From contig NZ_CP154260.1 in the NCBI RefSeq assembly GCF_039545795.1, positions 749,001 to 813,000 on the forward strand: a DNA stretch of 64,000 nt. The letters run 5' to 3'. Shown here piece after piece: positions 44,663 through 54,433 of the stretch. The stretch comes from Chitinophaga niabensis. Its GTDB lineage: Bacteria; Bacteroidota; Bacteroidia; Chitinophagales; Chitinophagaceae. Positions within the stretch are counted from its first letter, which is position 1, and the number at the start of each line of letters is the position of its first letter. The position numbers and the translations under genes are program-made. Below the pieces are notes generated by a model. The model was not told the origin of the DNA, ran no database searches, and saw nothing but the letters and a program-made list of their open reading frames with translations.

Positions 44663-47600
44663 TTAGAAGTTAATATACGCCCCGCCGGTAAAGGCTTTCA
44701 TCAGTGGATAAGAATCCAGTGTCAGTTGTTCCGGATCATGTTCTTTCAGTCCTGATATATAGAACAGGTTGGTTGCGTTTGTAAATAACTGTACACTGTT
44801 CACGCCGATCCTGCTTAGCCATTTTTTAGGAAGCGTATACGTAAGGTCCAGGTTCTTCAGGCGTAAGTATGCACCATTCCTTAACCAGAAGGAAGAAGCA
44901 CCACCGCCCACATCTGCCACCTGGAACTCTCCGGAAACCCGGGGATATTTAGCATTGGGGTTTTCAGGTGTCCAGTAATCGCTGGCCCATAATTCGAAGT
45001 AAGGTCTGTCTACCTGGAACACACCACCACCACTACGGGTACTGATCATTCTGTCGTATGCACCCACACCCTGGAAGTGTGCATTTAATCCAATGCCTTT
45101 CCATTCCAATCTGAAACCAACACCATAGTTCATTCTTGGAGAGCCGTTGGTAGACAGATATGTCATGTCGTTATCATCAATTTTGCCATCAGGGCCTTCT
45201 GAGTAATTAGTGCCGCGGATGTCTTCGAACAATAAATAACCAGGTTTAGGAATGCGGCCATATTGCGTAAAGCCGGCAGGAAGTTTATCAACATCTGCCT
45301 GTGATCTGAGGATACCTTTTGAAATGAGGCCGTAAACCCTGTTCTCCGGCTGCCCCAGCTTACTTCTCCAGTTATTTTTATAGGTGCCGTCACGCAATGC
45401 CTGGGCTTCATCTATCACATCCCATTTATCTTTAGCATAGCCAATGTTGCCATATAGAGAATATTTCAGTTCGCCGATCTGGTCTGACCATCCGGCAGAG
45501 AATTCAAATCCTTTCCAGGAACGCGCTGCATAATTTACCGCGGGTAAGGATGCTCCAAGCGTGGAAGGAGTAGAGCCAAGCCTTGTGGCAAGGATGTCTG
45601 ATTGTTTCCGGATGAAGAAATCTATTTCACCAGTAAGCCTGTTATCCAGGAATCCATACTCTAATCCAATATCAAACATTTTTGAAGTGGACCAGGTGAT
45701 ATCGGGATTAGGCATCACACCGGGAGCAATACCATCGTTCAAAGCTGTCCCAAAAACGAAGCCGGTGCTTTTAGCATAAGTCTGGCTCCATTGGAAAGCA
45801 CCTATTGGAAGCGCGTTTATATCTTCATCATTACCGGCTGTACCATAGGAACTTCTCAGTTTCAGATTGCTGAGCCAGGGTGTATTGGCCTTCAGGAAGT
45901 TTTCTTCGGATATGCGCCATGCGGCAGATATGGAAGGGAAGAAACCCCATCTTTTACCCGGTGCAAATTTGTAGTTACCATCATACCGGAAGGAGAATTC
46001 TGCAATGTATTTATCGTTATAGGCATAGTTAGCACGACCTATCACAGAAGCCCTGGCCGAAGCGCCCTCATTACCGGTGAACCATCTCCTGGCAGCGTCT
46101 GCAGAAGCATTGTAGATCTGGTCAATTTCGGTGGTCAGCAACTGATCGGCACGTCCGGTAAGATAAGTTCCATTATCCTTACCCTGTTCATACACCGCCA
46201 GTGCAGAAACAGCATGTTTCCCGAAAGTTTTTTCGTATTTGAGGTTCAGATTGATCTGGTAGGCATTGTAGAATTGTACATCCTGCTGAATATTAGGATA
46301 GGTTGCACTGAGGTTATGGAGATTGATCTTGGTAGGGTCAATAGGCCCCGGAACAAATTTATTGGTAGGGCTGCCGGATTGGAATATATAGGCTTTGTTA
46401 TGTACAACAAAAGACTTCATATTCTGATCATACCCATTATAATGCGCCTGGAAGCTGGTGCTCAATCCATCCACAAGATCAGCCAGGTCAAGGTCCAGGC
46501 GAACGATACCATCCAGTGTGCGTTTTTTGATATCGCGGTAGCCGCCACTATTGATCATCAGTTCTACCGGGTGCCATGCACCGGGAATAACAGGGAGGTC
46601 GTTCGTATTGGTGGACGGATTTCCCTTTGCATCTACATAGAAAGGATATAAACGCGTCCAGTTAAATGTAGCCCTGTAAAAATCGCCTACGTTGAAATCC
46701 TCTGCGCCATCATATGGCCAGTACCAGCGGTGATAATTTCTTTGGTTACCACTGAGGTTTACACTTACCTGCAGCCGTTTGGAGATCCTGGCGGTTATAT
46801 CTGAGCGGAAATTATAGCGGTCAAAATCGAGGTTCTTGTAAGAACCTTTTTCATCGTGATAGCCGAGTGATAAATAATAAGAGATAGTTTCAGTACCACC
46901 TCTTACAGAAAGGTTATGCTGCTGTACAGTTGGTTTTTGCCAGATATAGTCGTTAACGGCGTAGCTCTTGTCTTTAAAATAATCGAAGATCTCCTGGCCA
47001 TAGGGTTTGGGTTGCCCTTGCGTAACGGACATGTTGTTCACGAATGTAAGTTCTTCGGTAGCGGTAAAACTCTGTACCGGTTTGGTGGGGTTGGAAAATG
47101 AATAGGAGCCTTTGTAATCGAAAGAAGGTTTTTGAACGAGGCCTTTTTTGGTCACTACCAATACTACCCCATTGCCTGCTTTAGAACCATATACAGATGC
47201 GCTGGCGGCATCTTTCAGGAAGTTGATGCTTTCCACCTCGTTTGCATCCAGAGCATCGAAATCAGCTTTCCCTTTGATGATGCCATTGATCACATATAAA
47301 GGTTCTGAAAAACTGCCTCTCATACGGATAGAGGAGGAAGCCCCTGCAAGGCCTGTACTGCCTACAACAGTAACACCTGCAGCACGGCCGGCTAATAGAT
47401 TGGACAGGTTGGAAGCAGGAATATTGCCGATCTCTCCAGGTTTAACAGTGCCAATAGCACCGGTAAGGTTCACCTTTCTTTGTGTGCCATACCCTACCAC
47501 CACCACTTCATTCAGGCCTTCGGTAGAGGCTTTTAATACAATATTGCCCAGCTCGCTTTTTCCATTTACAGGTATTTCCATTGATTGGAAGCCCATAAAG

Positions 47601-48130
47601 CTGATCTCCAGGACTGCTTTGTCGTCCACCGCCAGGGAGAAGGAGCCATCCGTTTTGGTCACTACGCCTATGCTCTGGCCTTTCACCTTTACGGTAACGC
47701 CAATAAGCGGAGTGCCGGTTTCATCCTGTATCCTGCCGTGCACCTCTATCTTGTCCGCCAGGGCAGAGGCATTGGGGGAGATCACTACCAGGTTCCTGTT
47801 CAGGATCTTATAGGCAAGCACATTGCCCAGTACCTTTTGCAGGATCTCCTGCACGGTGGCATCTGTTACATCAATGTCTATCTTTCCCAGCTTTTTGATG
47901 TCGTCCTGCAGAAAGAAGAAGCGGTAGTCGCTTTTCTGCTGGATATTGTGCAGCACCTTTGCCGCATCCACCTGTTCCAGCTTCAGGGAGAACTTGTTCT
48001 GCCCATACCCCATGGCGGATACATGTAAAAAAGGTATGACGATGAATAGAAAAGCTATTTTCATGATCAAGAGCAACTTTAGTACCGACTGCGTGGAAAT
48101 TTTCTGCAGCTTAAACCTGCATTTTTTCAT
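44663..48130 (-). CDS. SusC/RagA family TonB-linked outer-membrane protein with STN domain
   Basis: A 1155-residue TonB-dependent transporter. After a signal region (to about 44) comes an STN domain (about 48-118; FSLKLEQVDAAKVLHNIQQK), which in such proteins contacts the FecR anti-sigma. Then come a CarboxypepD_reg domain (about 130-205; GRIQDETGTPLIGVTVKVKG), the plug with the SusC signature (LNEVVVVGYGTQRKVNLTGAI), and a 22-strand barrel. It imports oligosaccharides bound by SusD. The STN domain plus the sigma/FecR genes immediately upstream indicate substrate-induced trans-envelope signalling of the FecA kind. Confidence 0.95.
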   Translation of the reverse strand: MKKCRFKLQKISTQSVLKLLLIMKIAFLFIVIPFLHVSAMGYGQNKFSLKLEQVDAAKVLHNIQQKSDYRFFFLQDDIKKLGKIDIDVTDATVQEILQKVLGNVLAYKILNRNLVVISPNASALADKIEVHGRIQDETGTPLIGVTVKVKGQSIGVVTKTDGSFSLAVDDKAVLEISFMGFQSMEIPVNGKSELGNIVLKASTEGLNEVVVVGYGTQRKVNLTGAIGTVKPGEIGNIPASNLSNLLAGRAAGVTVVGSTGLAGASSSIRMRGSFSEPLYVINGIIKGKADFDALDANEVESINFLKDAASASVYGSKAGNGVVLVVTKKGLVQKPSFDYKGSYSFSNPTKPVQSFTATEELTFVNNMSVTQGQPKPYGQEIFDYFKDKSYAVNDYIWQKPTVQQHNLSVRGGTETISYYLSLGYHDEKGSYKNLDFDRYNFRSDITARISKRLQVSVNLSGNQRNYHRWYWPYDGAEDFNVGDFYRATFNWTRLYPFYVDAKGNPSTNTNDLPVIPGAWHPVELMINSGGYRDIKKRTLDGIVRLDLDLADLVDGLSTSFQAHYNGYDQNMKSFVVHNKAYIFQSGSPTNKFVPGPIDPTKINLHNLSATYPNIQQDVQFYNAYQINLNLKYEKTFGKHAVSALAVYEQGKDNGTYLTGRADQLLTTEIDQIYNASADAARRWFTGNEGASARASVIGRANYAYNDKYIAEFSFRYDGNYKFAPGKRWGFFPSISAAWRISEENFLKANTPWLSNLKLRSSYGTAGNDEDINALPIGAFQWSQTYAKSTGFVFGTALNDGIAPGVMPNPDITWSTSKMFDIGLEYGFLDNRLTGEIDFFIRKQSDILATRLGSTPSTLGASLPAVNYAARSWKGFEFSAGWSDQIGELKYSLYGNIGYAKDKWDVIDEAQALRDGTYKNNWRSKLGQPENRVYGLISKGILRSQADVDKLPAGFTQYGRIPKPGYLLFEDIRGTNYSEGPDGKIDDNDMTYLSTNGSPRMNYGVGFRLEWKGIGLNAHFQGVGAYDRMISTRSGGGVFQVDRPYFELWASDYWTPENPNAKYPRVSGEFQVADVGGGASSFWLRNGAYLRLKNLDLTYTLPKKWLSRIGVNSVQLFTNATNLFYISGLKEHDPEQLTLDSYPLMKAFTGGAYINF

Positions 48131-48164
48131 AGATTTGAGTTGAAAAGTTAATAACAGTGGCCTA

Positions 48165-48185
48165 AGCAGGGCATAAAGCCCTGCT
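48165..48185 (-). promoter_or_regulatory. Perfect 8-bp hairpin in the leader of the SusC-like gene
   Basis: AGCAGGGC (48165-48172) pairs with GCCCTGCT (48178-48185) around ATAAA, 35 bp upstream of the SusC-like start. No U-run follows on the minus strand. A second, bulged hairpin (GGGGAGG...CCTCTTCCCC) lies at about 48217-48240. Confidence 0.45.
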
Positions 48186-48204
48186 CAAACCAGTTCCAGA
48201 ATTG

Positions 48205-48246
48205 TTAGCTATTCATGGGGAGGAGCTCCACCTCTTCCCCTTTCAT
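48205..48246 (-). CDS. Possible 13-codon upstream ORF before the SusC-like gene
   Basis: On the minus strand, ATG at 48246 opens MKGEEVELLPMNS and stops with TAA. It falls in the FecR-SusC gap and is followed by the 48165-48185 hairpin. There is no codon-bias or promoter support; it is listed as a candidate only. Confidence 0.2.
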   Translation of the reverse strand: MKGEEVELLPMNS

Positions 48247-48345
48247 AGATCTTACTGCATTAAGGACCGTGGTATTCCATAACTGTGATTTTGGTTTATT
48301 GTAGAATTACGTGGTTGGGCTTACAACAAGCGGATCAAAGAAGTA

Positions 48346-49395
48346 TTACCTGATATATATATTGTTCCCTGTCATTTCATATTTAAAGTGCACCATCATT
48401 TGCAGGATGTGCATTGTTTCTTCTATGCTTACGTTGTCGAAGTCGCCGTTCAGGCGCAGGTCTTTCAGCTTGTCGTTGGCGAAATGAAATTTAACATTAT
48501 GCCATCTCTCCATTTTTAATGCAACCATGTCGAACGATTCATCTGTAAAGGCTAGTTTTTCCTTTACCCATACTGCTTCTTCCGGTATGGTTTCATTGTT
48601 GGCGGCCTTTACGGTATGTACTTCGTATTGAAGATCTGATATTGGTTGATCTGCTTTGTCTTTGGTGAATATGTTATTCTTCAGCGATATCTTTTCGTTG
48701 GGTAAAAGGATCACTTTCTTTTCTTTACTTTCTTTCAGGCTTACTTCTACTTTGCCTGATATAACCGTGGTTTCAATATTTTCTAAAGTGTTATAGGATT
48801 TTACATTGAAAGAGGTACCCAATACCTTTACCGTCATACGGTCCGTATACACATGGAAAGGGTGTGCGGCATCTTTAGATACATCAAAGAAGGCTTCTCC
48901 GTTGAGCCATATTTCCCGGTCCTGCTGGCCAAAACCCTTATGGAACCTTAGTTGGCTGCCACTGTTCAGGTTCACCTGTGTGCCATCCGGCAATACAAAA
49001 CGTTTCCGTTCTCCGTTCATTACGGTGATAACGGAATCCTGCTCCGGCTGGATAGATGCCTGCAGGGTATTGTTATTATAATGCCGGTAGCCGAACCATG
49101 CGGCAAATACAATTGCACCAGTTAAAGCGGCAGCAACTGCCAGCCTGCCTGGAAGGAACCTTCTTCGTGGTTCCTCTGTATATGTATTTAGTCTTTGGGC
49201 TGTACGCTCCCAGCGTTCCTCCAGGTGCTGCTCATCCTCTGCGGCTTTTTTCATCCATATCTCCTGCAGCAATTCCAAAGTATATGGCTGAATGGCATCC
49301 TGCCGGATCAGTTCTTCCAGTTCAGAAAGCTCTGCTTCCGTGGCTTCTTTATTCAGCTTTTTACCCAGTAAAACAAAAAGTCTGGTATCATTCAT
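48346..49395 (-). CDS. FecR family anti-sigma factor
   Basis: A 349-residue inner-membrane regulator. The N-terminal cytoplasmic helices (about 1-85) bind the sigma factor and a membrane helix lies at about 88-108 (LAVAAALTGAIVFAAWFGY). The periplasmic FecR domain is at about 125-225 (VLPDGTQVNLNSGSQLRF, EVWLNGEAFF-like, VKVLGTSFNVKSY). The C-terminal STN-like DUF4974 domain (about 270-345; KLAFTDESFDMVALKMERWHNV) should meet the STN domain of the SusC protein. Located between the sigma gene (68 bp upstream) and the SusC-like gene. Confidence 0.93.
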   Translation of the reverse strand: MNDTRLFVLLGKKLNKEATEAELSELEELIRQDAIQPYTLELLQEIWMKKAAEDEQHLEERWERTAQRLNTYTEEPRRRFLPGRLAVAAALTGAIVFAAWFGYRHYNNNTLQASIQPEQDSVITVMNGERKRFVLPDGTQVNLNSGSQLRFHKGFGQQDREIWLNGEAFFDVSKDAAHPFHVYTDRMTVKVLGTSFNVKSYNTLENIETTVISGKVEVSLKESKEKKVILLPNEKISLKNNIFTKDKADQPISDLQYEVHTVKAANNETIPEEAVWVKEKLAFTDESFDMVALKMERWHNVKFHFANDKLKDLRLNGDFDNVSIEETMHILQMMVHFKYEMTGNNIYIR

Positions 49396-49463
49396 TGACG
49401 AAGGGTCCTTTGCTACAGGACACAGGAATTACAGGAATCCCCTAGTGGAAGGAAAAGTTTTTT

Positions 49464-50057
49464 TTAATTCTTTACACCCGGCAGGGTAAAGGATTTGCGG
49501 GGGAGGGGGAAATCCGCATCCAGAACAGATGCTATTTTTTTTATGGCAGCGGCAATGTGGTTCTCAACAGTACGGGGAGATATGTTGAGTATTTCTCCTG
49601 CTTCTTTATAGGAGAGGCCGTTCTCTTTTACCAGCTTATATACAATACGGCATTTAGGGGGGAGTTCATGAATAGACCTGTTCACACGCTGCAGCAATTC
49701 AGAGGCTACCATAAGGTCTTCAGGATTGGGAACCAGTTCTGCGCATACCACATCCAGCTGATCAGGATCAAGCTCAGTTGTGTTACCCCGCCTTGTTACA
49801 TGATTTAAACAATGATGCTTTACGGCAACATACAAATACAAACGAAGGTTGGCTATTTCAGTTAGATTCCTGCGCTTATCCCAGACCTTGATAAAAACGT
49901 CCTCTACTATTTCTTCTGCCACTTCCCTGACTTTTACAATGGAAACGGCGAACTGGAAAAGAGTAGTGTAATAGTGCTTGAATAAGATCTTGAATGCTTG
50001 CTGGTCATCAGAAAGAGCTACTTGTTCCTGTAAAGCCTGTATCTCTTTATCATTCAT
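49464..50057 (-). CDS. FecI-like ECF RNA polymerase sigma factor
   Basis: A 197-residue sigma factor. Region 2 (FKILFKHYYTTLFQFAVSIVK, EEIVEDVFIKVWDKR) spans about 20-85. Region 4 (LPPKCRIVYKLVKENGLSYKEAGEILNISPRTVENHIAAAIKKI) spans about 130-180. It is expected to switch on this SusCD locus when the FecR partner signals substrate. The ATG at 50057 is chosen over an in-frame GTG at 50063. Transcribed first in the minus-strand cluster sigma-FecR-SusC-SusD-hydrolase. Confidence 0.93.
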   Translation of the reverse strand: MNDKEIQALQEQVALSDDQQAFKILFKHYYTTLFQFAVSIVKVREVAEEIVEDVFIKVWDKRRNLTEIANLRLYLYVAVKHHCLNHVTRRGNTTELDPDQLDVVCAELVPNPEDLMVASELLQRVNRSIHELPPKCRIVYKLVKENGLSYKEAGEILNISPRTVENHIAAAIKKIASVLDADFPLPRKSFTLPGVKN

Positions 50058-50272
50058 GTCCACTGTTTTGCTTTAAACAAGGTATTGTTAATTTCGTACA
50101 AATACAAGTTCATTCCTTTCGAAAAATAATTCAATAATCACCTTGTTTAGTCAATATCAGCCGGAATTTATCCTGTTCGTTAATGGAGTCAATATGATTT
50201 TAACCTTTCTCAATGTTATTTTATATTGCTATCTTGGCTGGCATACGCTTTCAATTTAAAATCTAAACCTTA

Positions 50273-53065
50273 ATGCAACGAATTTATTCCCTGTTTCTGC
50301 TTTTAGCGGTGAGCCTTTCCGTTAATGCCCAGCAGAAAAAAGACCTAACCCCTGCCGATTATGCAAAATGGCAGTATTTCACGGGCTCAGCTTTATCTGA
50401 AAATGGAGAATGGGTAGCCTATTCGGTAGCTGTGCAGGAAGATAATGACACCCTTTACCTTTTCAACCAGCTCTCTAACAAACGTTATGCGCTTGAATTT
50501 GGAAGTGCACTGGCCTTTTCGGGAGATAACCAGTGGGTGGCTTATTATATTGGTGTTCCCTTCAAAGAAGCAGAGAAACTCAGGGATCAGAAAATGCCCA
50601 TCCCTTTAAAAATGGGTTTGCTGAACCTGGTGACCGGCAGAAAAGAAGTGATCAAAGACGTCAGTAACTTCCGCTTTTCAAGGAATGGTAAATTCCTGGC
50701 GGTTACACTCAACCCGCCAAAGGAGAATAAAGATAAAGGGGCCGTGGTGCTGCTGCGGAACCTCGCAGATAGCAGCACCCGCACAATAGGAAATGTAACC
50801 GCATCTGAATTTAACCGAAAGAGCGATCACTTTGCCTATATCCTGGAATCTGCTAACCAGGCGGGCAACACAGTAGAACTGTTCAACCTGCAAACGAATG
50901 TGATCAAAGTATTGGCCAGCGATACCTGCAAGTTCTCCAAACTCACCTGGTCTAAGGAGGGAAATGGTCTTGCTTTCTATAAGACCATTAAAAACGAAGA
51001 TTACGAAGAAGAGAATGCACAGGTATATGTGTATGCACCACTTGATAAAAAGCCAGTGCTCTCCGTATTTGATCCGGCCAAACAACCTGCCTTTCCTAAA
51101 GGCATGCGCATCAATCCAACGTCTGCCCTGCGCCTGACAGATGATGTAACAGCCGCTTATTTCAGTATCAAGAACTGGACGGCCAAACCTCCGAAGAAAG
51201 GTGCAGCGAAAGATTCTGCAAGTGTTAAAAAGGATACTGCCAACATCGCGAAGGCGGATACCACAAAGAAACTCCCGCCGGCAGCAGCTCCTAAGAAAGA
51301 AGATAAACTGGCGGCAGTGGATATCTGGCATTGGAAGGATGCGGACATACAGCCCCGCCAGAAGCTTACTTACGCCATGGATAAAGAATTCAGCCTGCAG
51401 TCCGTTTGGAACATCTCCGGCAACAGTTTCTTCCAGCTGGCCAGCGACAGCACACCCCGTGCAAGCCTTGCCAACTGGCAGAAGTTTGCCGTGATCACCA
51501 CAGAAAAGAAATACAAACCAGCTTTCAAGGAAGACTTTGCTGATTTCTATCTCGTAGATACCCGCACCGGGCAAAAGAAACTGATCGGTGAAAAGATCAT
51601 CCAGTCATACGGTTATTCACCTATGCTTTCACCGGATAGCAAGTATGTGTTGTACTATAAGGACAAGCAATGGTTCACCTATAACACAGCCACAGGAGAG
51701 AATGTAAGCATCACTAAAAACATTCCCACCATTTTTGAAAACTTCCGTGACGATCATCCTGCTGCCAAACCTCCTTTTGGCTGGGGTGGCTGGACCAAAG
51801 GGGATAAAGAAGTATACCTGTATGATGAGTATGATATCTATGCTGTGAAACCGGATGGCAAGGGTTTCCGTAAACTGACAGATGGAACGAAAGAAGAGAT
51901 CAGGCACAGGATTGCAAGGATAGATACTGAAGATCCTTACTGGGATGATAGCAAAGCACTCTTCATTGATCTCTATGGTGATAAGAGCAAGTACTTTGGT
52001 GTGGGCAAAGTAGAGAAAGGAAAGTTCAGCCGCCTGGTTTATGAACCCAATGCAATAGATCAGTTCAATAAAGCGAAGGAAGCGGATGTATTCACTTTCA
52101 TCCGGGCAGACTATAACCGTTCTCCTGAACTCCACATCACTAAGAACTTCCAGGGAGAACAGAAAGTAGCAGGTACTAATGCACAGCAGAAGGATTACAA
52201 ATGGGGCAAAAGCGAACTCGTGTCTTTCACAAACAAGAAAGGTAAGAAGTTACAGGGCGCGCTGTTCTATCCTGCAGATTATCAGCCGGGCAAACAATAC
52301 CCGATGGTAGTGTACATCTATGAAGAACTGGCCAATACCGTGCATGGTTATGTGATGCCTTCTGAAAGGAGAGCTTATAACACCACTAACTTTACATCCG
52401 GCGGTTATTTCATCTTCCGCCCGGATATCGTATATGATATTAACGATCCCGGAATGAGTGCCGTGGATTGCGTGGTACCGGCGGTAGAAGAAGTACTGAA
52501 AACAGGCATGATAGATAAGAACAAAGTAGGGCTGATGGGTCATAGCTGGGGAGCTTACCAGACTTCCTTTATCATCACACAGACCGATCTGTTCAAAGCA
52601 GCCTGTGCAGGTGCACCTTTAACGAACCTGATCAGTATGTCCCTGGCTATTTACTGGAACTCCGGTATTCCTGACCAGAAGATCTTCGAAACCAGCCAGG
52701 GCCGTTTTGATGGTCCCTGGTACGACAGGATGCAGGAGCATATGCGCAACTCACCTATCTATGCTGCACAAAATATCAAAGCGCCTTTACTGGTTGCCTT
52801 TGGTGATAAGGATGGAGCTGTGGACTGGCACCAGGGGATTGAAATGTATGGTACCATGCGCAGGATGGAGAAACCGCATGTGATGCTGGTATATGCAGAT
52901 GAAAACCATGGTCTGGCTAAGAAAGAGAACCAGATAGATTATCAGAAGCGCCAGCGGGAATGGTTTGACCATTACCTCTTAGGTAAAACGGCACCGAAGT
53001 GGATCACAGAAGGTGTGTCTTACTTAGATAAAATGAAGGAACAGGAGAAAGAAAATAAACCATAA
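50273..53065 (+). CDS. Secreted S9 family (prolyl oligopeptidase-type) peptidase
   Basis: A 930-residue exported peptidase (signal peptide about 1-19). The N-terminal two thirds form a beta-propeller gate with WD-like repeats. A Lys/Ala/Pro-rich low-complexity insert lies around residues 305-345 (PPKKGAAKDSASVKKD). The C-terminal alpha/beta hydrolase carries the triad: nucleophile Ser in LMGHSWGAYQTS (about residue 762), Asp in FGDKDGAVDW, and His in ADENHGLAKK. It cleaves peptides in the periplasm. Closest in layout to DPP4/acylaminoacyl peptidases; specificity is not deducible. Confidence 0.9.
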   Translation: MQRIYSLFLLLAVSLSVNAQQKKDLTPADYAKWQYFTGSALSENGEWVAYSVAVQEDNDTLYLFNQLSNKRYALEFGSALAFSGDNQWVAYYIGVPFKEAEKLRDQKMPIPLKMGLLNLVTGRKEVIKDVSNFRFSRNGKFLAVTLNPPKENKDKGAVVLLRNLADSSTRTIGNVTASEFNRKSDHFAYILESANQAGNTVELFNLQTNVIKVLASDTCKFSKLTWSKEGNGLAFYKTIKNEDYEEENAQVYVYAPLDKKPVLSVFDPAKQPAFPKGMRINPTSALRLTDDVTAAYFSIKNWTAKPPKKGAAKDSASVKKDTANIAKADTTKKLPPAAAPKKEDKLAAVDIWHWKDADIQPRQKLTYAMDKEFSLQSVWNISGNSFFQLASDSTPRASLANWQKFAVITTEKKYKPAFKEDFADFYLVDTRTGQKKLIGEKIIQSYGYSPMLSPDSKYVLYYKDKQWFTYNTATGENVSITKNIPTIFENFRDDHPAAKPPFGWGGWTKGDKEVYLYDEYDIYAVKPDGKGFRKLTDGTKEEIRHRIARIDTEDPYWDDSKALFIDLYGDKSKYFGVGKVEKGKFSRLVYEPNAIDQFNKAKEADVFTFIRADYNRSPELHITKNFQGEQKVAGTNAQQKDYKWGKSELVSFTNKKGKKLQGALFYPADYQPGKQYPMVVYIYEELANTVHGYVMPSERRAYNTTNFTSGGYFIFRPDIVYDINDPGMSAVDCVVPAVEEVLKTGMIDKNKVGLMGHSWGAYQTSFIITQTDLFKAACAGAPLTNLISMSLAIYWNSGIPDQKIFETSQGRFDGPWYDRMQEHMRNSPIYAAQNIKAPLLVAFGDKDGAVDWHQGIEMYGTMRRMEKPHVMLVYADENHGLAKKENQIDYQKRQREWFDHYLLGKTAPKWITEGVSYLDKMKEQEKENKP

Positions 53066-53069
53066 ATAA

Positions 53070-53097
53070 AAAGCCCCCTGACATAATCGGGGGGCTT
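53070..53097 (-). terminator. Terminator of the heme gene cluster
   Basis: AAGCCCCC (53071-53078) pairs with GGGGGCTT (53090-53097). The A-run before it supplies the minus-strand U-run after hemL; on the plus strand it may also slow transcription of the S9 gene. Confidence 0.8.
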
Positions 53098-53134
53098 CCG
53101 GTTTCATTCAATAACCGGTTGATCGTTAACTTCT

Positions 53135-54421
53135 TTATCTGATAGCCTGCATCGCTGCTTTGGCAGCAGACACAGTAAACTCGATATCTTCTGTTGTGAT
53201 AGCATGGCTGATGAACCAGCTTTCAAATGCAGATGGCGGCAGGTAAACACCTCTTTCCAGCATGGCGTGGAAGAAACGTTTGAACAATTCATTGTTGGCA
53301 CCGGATGCGGCTGTGAAATCAACAATGGGATATTCTGCAAAATGTACGCTCATCATGGAGCCGATGTGATTGATCTGGTAAACCACACCTGCTGCACCGA
53401 AGGTTTCTCTTAACCCTGCAATCAGCTGTGCTGTTTTCTCCTGCAGTTGGGTATAGATGGCAGGGCGCTCTTTTAATGCTTTGAGCAAAGTGTATCCTGC
53501 TATCATGGCAATAGGGTTACCGCTGAGTGTACCTGCCTGGTATACTTTACCGGCTGGTGCAATATGCTCCATGATCTCCCGTTTACCGGCAAAAGCACCT
53601 ACCGGCATACCGCCGCCAATGATCTTGCCAAAGGTTACGATGTCTGCTTTGATATTGAATAATTCCTGTGCACCACCTTTTGCTAAACGGAAACCGGTCA
53701 TCACTTCATCCATGATGAATATGATGCCGTGTGTATCGCATAAACTTCTTAAGCCTTCCAGGAAACCCGGCTGGGGAAGGATGCAACCCATATTACCTGC
53801 TACAGGTTCTACAATGATAGCAGCGATCTGATCCGGATGTTCTGCAATGAGTTGTTCTACCGCAGGAAGGTTATTATAAGGAACGCTGAGTGTGTCATCT
53901 GCTACAGCACTGGTTACGCCGGGAATGGATTGTAAGCCTAATGTGGCAACGCCGCTGCCTGCACTCACTAAAAAGGAGTCTGCATGGCCGTGATAGTTCC
54001 CTTCAAATTTGATCACTTTATTTCTGCCGGTATAACCACGTGCAAGGCGGAGGGCGGACATGCAGGCTTCTGTACCTGAGTTCACCATACGCACCATATC
54101 AATATTCGGCACCATGCTCACGATCAGTTCTGCCACATCTATTTCAAGCTGGGTAGGTGCGCCGAAAGAAGTAGAATAGGTAGCATATTCCTGGATGGCT
54201 TTAACCACCGGCTCATAAGCATGGCCAAGGATCATGGGGCCCCAGGAATTGATATAATCCACATAACGGTTGCCATCTACATCATACATGTAGGCGCCTT
54301 TAGCATGTTGCATAAAAACGGGTGTGCCGCCTACGCTTTTGAATGCGCGTACGGGAGAATTCACACCACCGGGAATTACTTTATTGGCCTGTTCAAATAG
54401 GGCTTTACTTTTAGTATACAT
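53135..54421 (-). CDS. hemL: Glutamate-1-semialdehyde 2,1-aminomutase
   Basis: Converts glutamate-1-semialdehyde to 5-aminolevulinate with PLP/PMP, the second step of the C5 route. The 428-residue class III aminotransferase-fold protein shows NSPVRAFKSVGGTPVF at the N-terminus, the PLP-phosphate region (NSGTEACMSALRLARG), FIMDEVMTGFR, and the PLP Lys in VTFGKIIGGGMPVGAFAG (about residue 265). Its presence with hemA shows that ALA is made from glutamyl-tRNA. Last gene of the minus-strand heme cluster, 12 bp after hemB. Confidence 0.96.
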   Translation of the reverse strand: MYTKSKALFEQANKVIPGGVNSPVRAFKSVGGTPVFMQHAKGAYMYDVDGNRYVDYINSWGPMILGHAYEPVVKAIQEYATYSTSFGAPTQLEIDVAELIVSMVPNIDMVRMVNSGTEACMSALRLARGYTGRNKVIKFEGNYHGHADSFLVSAGSGVATLGLQSIPGVTSAVADDTLSVPYNNLPAVEQLIAEHPDQIAAIIVEPVAGNMGCILPQPGFLEGLRSLCDTHGIIFIMDEVMTGFRLAKGGAQELFNIKADIVTFGKIIGGGMPVGAFAGKREIMEHIAPAGKVYQAGTLSGNPIAMIAGYTLLKALKERPAIYTQLQEKTAQLIAGLRETFGAAGVVYQINHIGSMMSVHFAEYPIVDFTAASGANNELFKRFFHAMLERGVYLPPSAFESWFISHAITTEDIEFTVSAAKAAMQAIR

Positions 54422-54433
54422 GCCATTAGTTTT

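Noticed and set aside
45791..46651. 286-codon plus-strand ORF inside the SusC-like gene
   Set aside because: Antisense shadow of a full-length SusC barrel with clear motifs; the translation has low-complexity, non-protein-like composition.
50678..51574. 298-codon minus-strand ORF inside the S9 peptidase gene
   Set aside because: Antisense shadow; rich in Cys, Phe, Arg and Ile without domains, while the sense gene has a complete signal peptide and catalytic triad.
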